A stretch of DNA of 64,000 bases, taken from Mucilaginibacter inviolabilis (GTDB lineage Bacteria > Bacteroidota > Bacteroidia > Sphingobacteriales > Sphingobacteriaceae). The translations under genes and the position numbers were made by a program. This document shows, one piece after another, positions 57,258-64,000 of this stretch (its first letter is position 1; the number at the start of each line of letters is the position of its first letter). The notes below the pieces were generated by a model. It saw nothing but the letters and a program-made list of their open reading frames with translations, did not search any database and was not told where the DNA came from. The stretch is taken from assembly GCF_011089895.1 (NCBI RefSeq), contig NZ_JAANAT010000004.1, positions 62,001-126,000 on the forward strand, in the 5' to 3' direction.

Positions 57258-58160
57258 CTACTCCGGTATTTCGTAATAATAGATAGGAGCAAAAACACCT
57301 TCGCTGGTGGTATAGTAGGCTTTTCCGTCTGGAGTAAATCCTATAGCCTCACCTTGTTTTTCCACCTTATAATGCAGTTCGTCCGGCTTTCTGACCATGG
57401 TTTCCCAAATGTGTTCTTTGGGTTCACGTTTCCAGTAATATACCTTTTCATAGCTCTTCAGCAATATCTGTTTTCCATCTTTTGATATATCACCGGCAGT
57501 GATCCATTTAAAAGGCTTAAAGCCCGCGAAAAACAATTTGGCACGCTTGGTAAGGGTAACGGTATCTTTAGCCGTATATAATAAAGGCGTAGTATAAACG
57601 GATACGGTATCTTTTCTTTTGCTTACAATACATAGTAATTTTTCAACCGGGTCAAGCATCAGGGTTTCGGCATCTTTGGGGCCATCCGGGTATTTCAAAT
57701 AAAGGGGCTCAGCTTCGGCATGGGTAAGGCTGTCCGTAGCCCATGATTTTTTTTCGCGAATCCGGTAAATGGTAATGTATGGCCATCTGGCGGCATTGTC
57801 ACCAATGTCGCCTATATAAACGTAGCTTTTGTCTTTAGCCGGGCCCGGCCCCACGGCAATATCTTCGCAGTCACGTACACCTAATGGGATGTTATTGGCG
57901 CCATTAAAGTAAATGGTAGTTTTTAATTTGCCATCGGGGGTTATCGCAAAAAAACGACTGGTATCGCCACTATCGTTATGTACGTAATAAATGTTTGGGT
58001 TGATGGATGAGGCGGCTATACCCGATATTTCATCCATTTGTTTACTGCTGAGTGTGCCAGATTGAGCAACTTTGTCAAACAGCCTGTGCTTGGCAAATGC
58101 CCCTACAAAAATAAGGATGACTAAAGGCGCTATTAATTTTAATTTTTTTGATCTGGTCAT
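57258..58160 (-). CDS. Putative exported beta-propeller protein
   Basis: This 300-residue protein has an N-terminal signal or anchor (about 9-23, LIAPLVILIFVGAFA). It has repeated strand text typical of propellers: EISGIAASSINPNIYYVHND, DIAVGPGPAKDKSYVYIGDI, YRIREKKSW, LMLDPVEKLLCIVSKRKDT and KWITAGDISKDGKQILLKSY. The D-x-S-G-D-T and Y-I-G-D-I-G-D-N motifs resemble phytase- or SdiA-regulated-like propellers, but no catalytic set is complete. Function is unknown. Confidence 0.65.
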   Translation of the reverse strand: MTRSKKLKLIAPLVILIFVGAFAKHRLFDKVAQSGTLSSKQMDEISGIAASSINPNIYYVHNDSGDTSRFFAITPDGKLKTTIYFNGANNIPLGVRDCEDIAVGPGPAKDKSYVYIGDIGDNAARWPYITIYRIREKKSWATDSLTHAEAEPLYLKYPDGPKDAETLMLDPVEKLLCIVSKRKDTVSVYTTPLLYTAKDTVTLTKRAKLFFAGFKPFKWITAGDISKDGKQILLKSYEKVYYWKREPKEHIWETMVRKPDELHYKVEKQGEAIGFTPDGKAYYTTSEGVFAPIYYYEIPE

Positions 58161-58330
58161 CTTATTTGTTGCAAATAATAACGCAAATTAACCAAAATAT
58201 TATGAAGATAGCATTAATTAAATCGCCTTAACCTGTTAGCAATGCTTTGGAACGTAGTAAATTAGAGGGTGTAAACCAGTATGTAAGAGCTGTTTTTTAT
58301 CGTGTTTAATCGTTGTTTAGAAACTGATTT

Positions 58331-59161
58331 TTAATCCAGTTGCTGAGGTTTCCGTTCAAATTTTTGGAACGGCATTTTCACTGCGCCCGCAAAACTTCCG
58401 TTTAATTTCTCGTCCATATGGGTGTCAATACCAAACACAGTTTCCTCTTTGCTTAATTTGCCAAAAGTGCCAAATAGCCTGTCCCAGATGCTTAATACGT
58501 CGCCGTAATTACAATCGGTATAAGGTAACTGGTAGTGGTGGTGCACATGGTGCAGGTTGGGGGTAATAAACACCAGACCTACAATACGATTAACCTTTTC
58601 GGGCAGTCTGAACTGCGTATGCGCGATGATATTGGAGAACGATTGAAACGTTTGACGTAAAATTAAAACACCGATAGCAGGGCCGCAAATAAATACCCAA
58701 AGCATCAGGAAACAAGTACGTATGCCGGTTTCAAAAGGGTGTTCGCGGGTGGTGGTGGATACATCAACACTCAGGTCGCTGTGATGTACGAGGTGAAATC
58801 TCCATAAAGCCTCCACCTTATGCATGGTAACATGATAAATGTACTCGCACAGATCAAGTAGTACAAACAAGCTGGTGTAATATACCCAAGGATTATTATG
58901 GTATGGAATAAAATTAATCAACCCCCAATGATGAGCGATGGTCCATTTGGATATCAGGATAACAAAGGTGGTTAATAACAGTTGTATAGGTAACGCTGTA
59001 AAAATAAATAAGGCATTTACAGTAGAGTGTTTCCACTTGGTCAGGGCGCCTTCTGATGAAACTATAACTTCGGCAAACCATAAACTGGTAATAATGCCTG
59101 CGTATAAAATTACCTGGGTTAAATCTTCGTGATGTGAGAAAAAGGAACGCAATTCAGCCAT
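58331..59161 (-). CDS. Sterol desaturase/fatty acid hydroxylase superfamily protein
   Basis: This 276-residue integral membrane di-iron protein has about four helices and the histidine boxes HVTMHKVEALWRFHLVHHSD (about 130-149; HxxxH and HxxHH) and HHVHHHYQLPYTDCNYGD (about 203-220). The family hydroxylates or desaturates sterols, fatty acids or long-chain bases. It lies 174 bp downstream of the desaturase-like gene in the same direction, so the two may act on the same lipid. The precise reaction cannot be read from the sequence. Confidence 0.88.
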   Translation of the reverse strand: MAELRSFFSHHEDLTQVILYAGIITSLWFAEVIVSSEGALTKWKHSTVNALFIFTALPIQLLLTTFVILISKWTIAHHWGLINFIPYHNNPWVYYTSLFVLLDLCEYIYHVTMHKVEALWRFHLVHHSDLSVDVSTTTREHPFETGIRTCFLMLWVFICGPAIGVLILRQTFQSFSNIIAHTQFRLPEKVNRIVGLVFITPNLHHVHHHYQLPYTDCNYGDVLSIWDRLFGTFGKLSKEETVFGIDTHMDEKLNGSFAGAVKMPFQKFERKPQQLD

Positions 59162-59293
59162 TTATTAAATTAAATTAATAGGGAGTTAAAGGTAAATTAA
59201 TTTAGCATATTTTAAATAGTTGATCTTTTTATCTTCATGATTTGTTCATTTTTTATTAATGTTTATGGCATCAATAAAAAAATACCTGTGTAT

Positions 59294-59321
59294 GAAAAAG
59301 GGCCTTTCGGGGCCCTTTTTC
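59294..59321 (-). terminator. Intrinsic terminator of the delta-4-desaturase-like gene
   Basis: GAAAAAGGGCC (59294-59304) and GGCCCTTTTTC (59311-59321) form the stem with a TTTCGG loop. It lies 15 bp past the desaturase stop, so that gene and the hydroxylase gene may not be fully co-transcribed. Confidence 0.9.
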
Positions 59322-59335
59322 ATTATGTAGTGCCC

Positions 59336-60373
59336 TTATACCTGGCTTGGTTCAAGCTTAGGTTTTGTACTTTCGGCCCGGGTTATATCTATATCCGGTT
59401 TTGATACATCAGTTAACGCAACTTTGCCACGCTCTTTACGCAGGATGCGGTTAAACAGGGATATTTCACGATCAAAAAGGAAACGGAAAAATAATTTTGT
59501 CCACGAAGTATGATAATGTAAGGTATCATAATACTCAGGAGCTGTTTTTTTGATCTCTGGTAATTTATTCCAGGGGATTGACGGAAAGTCATGGTGCTCA
59601 TTATGGAAACCCACGTTGAAAGCTACCACATTAAAATTACCGTAATAGCTATAGGTTTCCTGCTCTTCGGTGTGGGTAAGGTAATGTTCCTGTATCCAAC
59701 GAGCACCCAGTGGGTGTAAGCCAATAGAAAAGGAAAAGCTTAACAATAAAAAGGCAACTGCAGGCCAGCCCATAAAGTACCATATGGCGGTAGTAAATAT
59801 CACCTGTAATACAAAGTTGGTCAGTATCCAGCCATCAAAAGGGTGTATTTCTCTTAACCTTGATAAACGGAAAAGTTGAAAAACCGGGAAGAACAACAGC
59901 CACATAGCTTTGCCAAAGAAAGAATTGCTGATCAGTTTTGCCTCCCATTTATTAGGTAAATCGGCATCAAGTTCATGTACACCCTGGAATGAATGGTGTT
60001 TGATGTGATATTTTTCGAAGGATATAGCGCTTGGTAATATCTGCGGTAAATTGGCAAACATAGAAGCCCAGCGGTTGGCATTACGATTTTTAAATAACAG
60101 TTGGTGGGTGCATTCATGTATCATCACAAACAATGCATGATCGGCAAAGGCGCCTAATAAATAAGCCGCTCCGAAAATAATCCACCAGGATTGGTCACGA
60201 ACAAACCAGGCTAAAACCACCTGGAACGCCACCAGGCCAATGATAGCCCATATGGTTTTTGGGTTTTTGCCAATCAGCTTACGTAATTCTGGAAATTGCT
60301 TTAAGATCTTTTTTGTGCGGATACGATGAGGTTCAGACTCCTGGGAATAAACAAAATCAGTTTTCTTAATCAT
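59336..60373 (-). CDS. Sphingolipid delta-4 desaturase-like membrane di-iron enzyme (DEGS/DES-type)
   Basis: This 345-residue protein is read from ATG 60373 (MIKKTDFVYSQESEPHRIRT). The N-terminal block, with FVYSQESEPHRIR then ILKQFPELRKLIGKNP, matches the Lipid_DES (PF08557) N-terminal signature of eukaryotic DEGS. The three histidine boxes are HECTH (86-90), HIKHH (123-127) and HNEHH (257-261), with the surrounding GLHPLGARWIQEHY, YSYYGNFNVVAFNVGFHNEH and APEYYDTL blocks. In eukaryotes the enzyme introduces the 4,5-double bond of sphingosine in dihydroceramide. Bacteroidota make saturated sphingoid bases, so this could add a double bond or hydroxylate. Four hydrophobic helices fit. An earlier ATG at 60400 would add nine residues before the conserved start. 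Confidence 0.9.
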   Translation of the reverse strand: MIKKTDFVYSQESEPHRIRTKKILKQFPELRKLIGKNPKTIWAIIGLVAFQVVLAWFVRDQSWWIIFGAAYLLGAFADHALFVMIHECTHQLLFKNRNANRWASMFANLPQILPSAISFEKYHIKHHSFQGVHELDADLPNKWEAKLISNSFFGKAMWLLFFPVFQLFRLSRLREIHPFDGWILTNFVLQVIFTTAIWYFMGWPAVAFLLLSFSFSIGLHPLGARWIQEHYLTHTEEQETYSYYGNFNVVAFNVGFHNEHHDFPSIPWNKLPEIKKTAPEYYDTLHYHTSWTKLFFRFLFDREISLFNRILRKERGKVALTDVSKPDIDITRAESTKPKLEPSQV

Positions 60374-60647
60374 ATAAAGTGTAAACGTTAAATATAACAA
60401 TAACGTGTTGAAACTATCATTTTTTTGTAAAAAATTATCGCGAAGGGTTAAAAATTCATCAACAATTCACGAATATTTTATATAGAATTTACTTTGCCGA
60501 CACCTGAACACTGTTGCTTTAAGCGTAATATGCTCTAAACGGGTAGTAAACCGGCTCCCGTTAAAAATTTACTTGGTAGACTCAGGCTTTAAACTTTGCA
60601 TTAACACTTATAGGGATTTTTATAGTGCTTTTGCTGTAATCAGATCC

Positions 60648-60770
60648 ATGATAAGGGCTATAACAAGCGTTCCCGAAAGTGCTGAAAATTTTTATCATAT
60701 TAAATTAATTGTCGTTATTTTTTTATTTATAACACTTATTGCTGTTTTTACCCTTACTCTGCTGGTGTAA
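60648..60770 (+). CDS. Possible 40-residue single-pass membrane peptide
   Basis: From ATG 60648: MIRAITSVPESAENFYHIKL, then one hydrophobic helix (IVVIFLFITLIAVFTLTLLV) at the C-terminus. A weak in-frame TTG at 60573 would give 65 residues with a charged N-terminal part. No homologue is recognised and no context supports it. The TM helix is genuine-looking, but short AT-rich frames often give such runs. Confidence 0.35.
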   Translation: MIRAITSVPESAENFYHIKLIVVIFLFITLIAVFTLTLLV

Positions 60771-61265
60771 TATTTTGTAATTGTTAACGATTTTTAACCA
60801 GTATGTAAGCTAAGCTATAGCATCAATTTGTAGACATTTTGTATTTAAGCAGATTTACTACAGTTTTAGTCTGGAGGTTTGTACCCGGTGCTTGGGCTTC
60901 TGTATAATATTGCGTATTTTTGTATATACAGCAGCCCGGTTTTCTGATAACAAAGGAATCCGGGCTGTTTGGTTAAAGGAAAAAAGAAGCACAAAACAGG
61001 CTGTTTTGTATGTAGTTATTTGACTGACAGTTATTTAATACTTTTTAAACCTTTTAAAACGTGCCTGAAATTTGTTAAAAAGTGTTAAAATGGCGTTAAA
61101 GTTTAGTTAAAACGGATAATTATCTGGCCTTTTTACCAGCTTTTTGAATAAAAAAGTGTTAAAATAATAGGTTTAAAAAGTTTTACAGGGGTAGGGTCAG
61201 GCCTCGTATGTTAAAAGAAATCATCAAATTCATAACAATAAATTGATAACTCAAAACTTAAAACT
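60771..61265. other. Intergenic region with a hairpin
   Basis: These 495 bp hold no gene I can support. A hairpin CAGCCCGG (60932-60939) / CCGGGCTG (60960-60967), followed by TTTGGTT, looks like a terminator but has no obvious gene before it. T-rich runs and a repeated GTTAAAA word (61075-61165) are present. Confidence 0.5.
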
Positions 61266-61679
61266 ATGTGGTGGATATATGCTTTATTTTCGGCCTTGTT
61301 TGCGGCACTTACGGCCATATTTGCCAAAATAGGTATTAAAGGGGTTGATACCGACCTGGCAACCGCCATACGTACCGTAGTGATACTGATACTGGCCTGG
61401 GGTATTGTGCTATTTAAAGGGAGTAACCAGGGCATCAGTAGTTTAACTAAAGTTAACTGGACATTCCTGGTGCTTTCGGGTTGTGCAACCGGACTTTCAT
61501 GGATCTGTTATTTTAAGGCGCTGCAATTAGGTAAGGTATCGCAGGTGGCGCCGGTTGATAAACTGAGTGTGGCTATTGCCATTGTGCTATCGGTGATTTT
61601 TTTAGGTGAACCGCTTACCTGGAAAACTGCATCAGGTGCTTTGCTCATCATCGGAGGTACTTTAGTGCTTATTTTTTAG
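61266..61679 (+). CDS. Half-size EamA-family membrane transporter
   Basis: This 137-residue protein has four or five helices and a single EamA repeat: WWIYALFSALFAALTAIFAK at the start, LSGCATGLSWICYFKALQLG (about 78-97), VSQVAPVDKLSVAIAIVLSV and LGEPLTWKTASGALLIIGGT. Full EamA transporters have two such repeats, so this one should dimerise. It resembles YdcZ-like or SMR-type exporters. The substrate is unknown. Confidence 0.88.
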   Translation: MWWIYALFSALFAALTAIFAKIGIKGVDTDLATAIRTVVILILAWGIVLFKGSNQGISSLTKVNWTFLVLSGCATGLSWICYFKALQLGKVSQVAPVDKLSVAIAIVLSVIFLGEPLTWKTASGALLIIGGTLVLIF

Positions 61680-61807
61680 GGGTTTATACCAGGCATTTTA
61701 CTTTGGCTTAATCATATTGTAACAAATACACAACAATTCATAAAATTCAGTTTTAATCCAATCTTTCTTGGCAAATTCGCGGCTTGAATAACCCTTTTAG
61801 CACAGTA

Positions 61808-64000
61808 ATGAAGCCCGTTTATATACTATTTTTATTTGTTGTATTTTTTGTGAACGCCCAGGCCCAGGTTAACCCTGCTGCCAAGGGTAAGATAAGCGGT
61901 AAAGTTACCGATGCCACTAACAAACAGCCGGTTGACTATGCCACGGTATCTGTTTATAAACAAGGCAGTACATCGCCTTTTAACGGCATCAGTACCGATA
62001 CTAAAGGGAATTTTACGGTAGATCATATCCCCGCAGGTGAGTATAAAGTTACCGCCGATTTTTTAGGGTATCAGCGGGCTACTATTGAGCATGTGATTGT
62101 AAAAGATGGCAATGTATCTATCGGTGAAATAAAATTAAGCCCTGTGCCGCACCAGCTTCAGGGTGTAACCATCACGGCTAAAACCCCTACGGTTGAAAAT
62201 AAGATCGATAAGATGGTTTATAACCCTCAAAACGATTTAAGCGCCCAGGGTGGTGTAGCTATTGACATATTAAAAAAGGTGCCGCAAATAACGGTTGATA
62301 TTGATGGTAACGTGGAGTTGCAGGGTAATGCCAATATCCGTTTTTTGATCAACGGAAAACCTTCCAGTATTTTTGGGGCGAGTTTAGCCGACGCGCTGGC
62401 CAGCATTCCAGCCAGCCAGATTAAAAGTATTGAGGTGATTACCAGTCCGGGCGCTAAATATGATGCAGCAGGTACCGGAGGTATAGTAAACATTATTTTA
62501 AAGGACAGCAGAGTAGAAGGGGTAAACGGTAGTGTTAACCTATCGGCTGGTACGCGTCGCGAAAACGGGTCGTTTAACCTGAATGTGCGTAAGGGAAACT
62601 TTGGTGTGAATGCTTTTTTCAGCGGTAACGCGCAGATCAACAGTAACTCGCCCAATACCCGTAACCGTGATTCAAAAGATTCGCTGAACAACAATACCAA
62701 CTTGTTTCAGCAGGGCAGTAACAACTTCAGGCGGAACGGCTATCAATCGGGTCTGAATTTTACCTGGAATATTACCAAACATGATGATCTGACCGCTTCT
62801 ATTGGCTTTAATCACTTTGGTAATCATGCCGATGGCTTAACGAATGAGGATTCGCGTAAAACAAGTGCTAGTGGTGCTTTACTTTCTGATACGAGCGACA
62901 TCCGTAACTCCAACAGTAAGTTTAATGGTACATCTACCGATGTTAGCGTGGGGTATAAAAAAACTTTCGATAAAGAAGGACAGGAGCTTAATGTATTGTA
63001 TACTTCCAGTTTTGGCAATAATAGTTTCAGCTCTTTTCAGCAGCAGGACTATTTAAACAATGTTAAGCCTTCTACAGGTATATCAAATACCAACCCGGGT
63101 AAAGATCATGAAACCACGGTTGCTGTTGATTATACACATCCGGTAAGTAAAACTTTTACAGTAGAGACAGGCGGTAAAATTGATTTTAATAACATCAACA
63201 ACAGCGTAGCTACTTCGGTATTATCGCCGGATGGTGTGTTTGAGCCGAGCCCTGGTCAAACTTATAGCTTTAAGTATGATCGTAAAATATACGCGTACTA
63301 TTTATCAGCTTCGGCATCATTATTTAATAATTTCCTGGATGTAAAAGGTGGTTTACGCGATGAATACACGGTTACAACAGCGGATTTTCAGGGCGTTAAT
63401 ATCCCTAACTATAATATCCTGGCGCCATCGTTGGTGTTTTCGCATAAGCTGGATGCTACACAATCCATCAAGCTAAGCTATACCCGCAGGATACAGCGCC
63501 CGGATTATGGCGATCTGAACCCGTTTTTAAATATCAGCGATGTGCATAACATCAGTACCGGTAACCCTAACCTGAAACCTGAAAAAGGCGATAATTTTGA
63601 GCTTGGCTACAACAAAACTTATGATAAAGGGGCTAATATTAATATTGCCGCTTTTTATCGCCGCAATACAGATGATATACAATCGTTTACAACCTTTTAC
63701 CCTACACTGGATGTAAATGGTACTACCTATACCAACGTATCCTATAGCCAGCGATACAATTTAGGGTCAGAGATCCGTACAGGCATCAACATTTACGCTT
63801 CAGTGCCGGTTACCAGTAAACTGAGTTTGCGCACCAATATGATTTTTAGCGACAGAACCAGTAATAACCCGGGTCTTGCAAGTGTGAGTGCTTTTGCCTA
63901 TCGCTTAAACCTGAACGCACAATACAACTTTGGACATGATTTGAGTGCTGAGTTTTTTGGCAACTACAACTCGTCGCAGAAAGGCATACAAGGTACCAAC
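61808..64000 (+). CDS. Outer-membrane beta-barrel protein with carboxypeptidase-like domain (3' end outside window)
   Basis: The frame is open from ATG 61808 to the window end (731 codons visible). A signal peptide (MKPVYILFLFVVFFVNAQAQ) is followed by a CarboxypepD_reg domain (about 25-105: SGKVTDATNKQPVDYATVSV, GNFTVDHIPAGEYKVTADFL). A plug-like section with LKKVPQITVDIDGNVELQGN and IEVITSPGAKYDAAGTGGIV follows (about 150-235), then barrel strands. This is the outer-membrane beta-barrel (OMP_b-brl_3) type related to TonB-dependent receptors. Many such proteins have no known ligand. The C-terminal part is not visible. Confidence 0.9.
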   Translation, partial: MKPVYILFLFVVFFVNAQAQVNPAAKGKISGKVTDATNKQPVDYATVSVYKQGSTSPFNGISTDTKGNFTVDHIPAGEYKVTADFLGYQRATIEHVIVKDGNVSIGEIKLSPVPHQLQGVTITAKTPTVENKIDKMVYNPQNDLSAQGGVAIDILKKVPQITVDIDGNVELQGNANIRFLINGKPSSIFGASLADALASIPASQIKSIEVITSPGAKYDAAGTGGIVNIILKDSRVEGVNGSVNLSAGTRRENGSFNLNVRKGNFGVNAFFSGNAQINSNSPNTRNRDSKDSLNNNTNLFQQGSNNFRRNGYQSGLNFTWNITKHDDLTASIGFNHFGNHADGLTNEDSRKTSASGALLSDTSDIRNSNSKFNGTSTDVSVGYKKTFDKEGQELNVLYTSSFGNNSFSSFQQQDYLNNVKPSTGISNTNPGKDHETTVAVDYTHPVSKTFTVETGGKIDFNNINNSVATSVLSPDGVFEPSPGQTYSFKYDRKIYAYYLSASASLFNNFLDVKGGLRDEYTVTTADFQGVNIPNYNILAPSLVFSHKLDATQSIKLSYTRRIQRPDYGDLNPFLNISDVHNISTGNPNLKPEKGDNFELGYNKTYDKGANINIAAFYRRNTDDIQSFTTFYPTLDVNGTTYTNVSYSQRYNLGSEIRTGINIYASVPVTSKLSLRTNMIFSDRTSNNPGLASVSAFAYRLNLNAQYNFGHDLSAEFFGNYNSSQKGIQGTN

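Noticed and set aside
56804..57298. Minus-strand frame of 164 residues over the repeat block
   Set aside because: Low-complexity text from repeat and GC-shifted DNA, overlapping a real gene's end; no coding signature.

Overview
The window looks like chromosome of a Bacteroidota member of the family Sphingobacteriaceae, most likely Mucilaginibacter or a close relative (inferred, not searched). The grounds are AT-leaning DNA, secreted proteins ending in A-Q-type signal peptides, several TonB-linked outer-membrane barrels, prokaryotic HU/SPOR and GbsR-type regulators, few Shine-Dalgarno sites, TAnnTTTG-type promoter boxes, and intergenic repeats of a kind common in this family. I saw no rRNA, tRNA, CRISPR, prophage or intact insertion sequence. 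Most of the window is core-like chromosome, with novelty concentrated in the repeats and in a few small gene families.

Layout. 1-7 kb: end of a TPR protein, two tandem secreted esterases, a class II cyclic-nucleotide phosphodiesterase, a 55-codon zinc-ribbon gene, an AI-2E permease, an oxidoreductase and an aldo/keto reductase. 7.5-17.1 kb: one long minus-strand cluster, TPR protein > outer-membrane barrel > HU/SPOR protein > ExbB > ExbD > TonB-like protein > FolC, which looks like a dedicated envelope-energising module. 17.4-25.8 kb: a DUF922 putative protease, a GbsR/MarR regulator with a membrane partner, two lone receiver proteins and a PAS histidine kinase with two zinc-ribbon genes between them, a gluconate-type permease with a secreted hydrolase, and a glycine-zipper protein. 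26-31.4 kb: a D15-type barrel, an MFS pump, ClpP, an ECF-like sigma factor with a small partner, and a lipoprotein. 31.7-41.9 kb: a flotillin-like SPFH protein, an acyltransferase, an Mla-type lipid transporter (MlaE-MlaF-MlaD), a GH26 mannanase and NhaA.

42-48.6 kb: a gene broken by an amber codon, an MFS protein, a DsbA-like protein, a secreted acetolactate decarboxylase, an AhpD-like protein and a DUF3179 protein. 47.7-54.3 kb: a probable metal-uptake locus (C-x-G-K-C protein, TonB-dependent receptor, PepSY membrane protein, heavy-metal-binding lipoprotein) bracketed by three paralogous small secreted proteins. 54.4-64 kb: a GH27 alpha-galactosidase (with the GH26 enzyme this points to galactomannan use), a propeller-like protein, a sterol-desaturase-superfamily protein, a striking homologue of the eukaryotic sphingolipid delta-4 desaturase, a half-size EamA protein and the start of an outer-membrane barrel protein.

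The most unusual layer is the repeats. (1) At least eight loci carry what I call iterated-word elements: a short word of 7-10 bp, different at each locus, repeated directly and usually followed by its inverse complement. Several begin exactly at the TAG stop codon of the upstream gene, and one is inserted in frame inside folC. Two loci carry perfect or near-perfect heptamer arrays (16 and 14 copies) joined to a shared module. (2) There are six palindromic elements of about 72-90 bp opening with GTCATCCTGAG or GTCATTGCGAGG. (3) A 112-bp unit is repeated three times. Separately, three small proteins share an undescribed CxxC-x(n)-LFFLPLKRY-CxxC signature.
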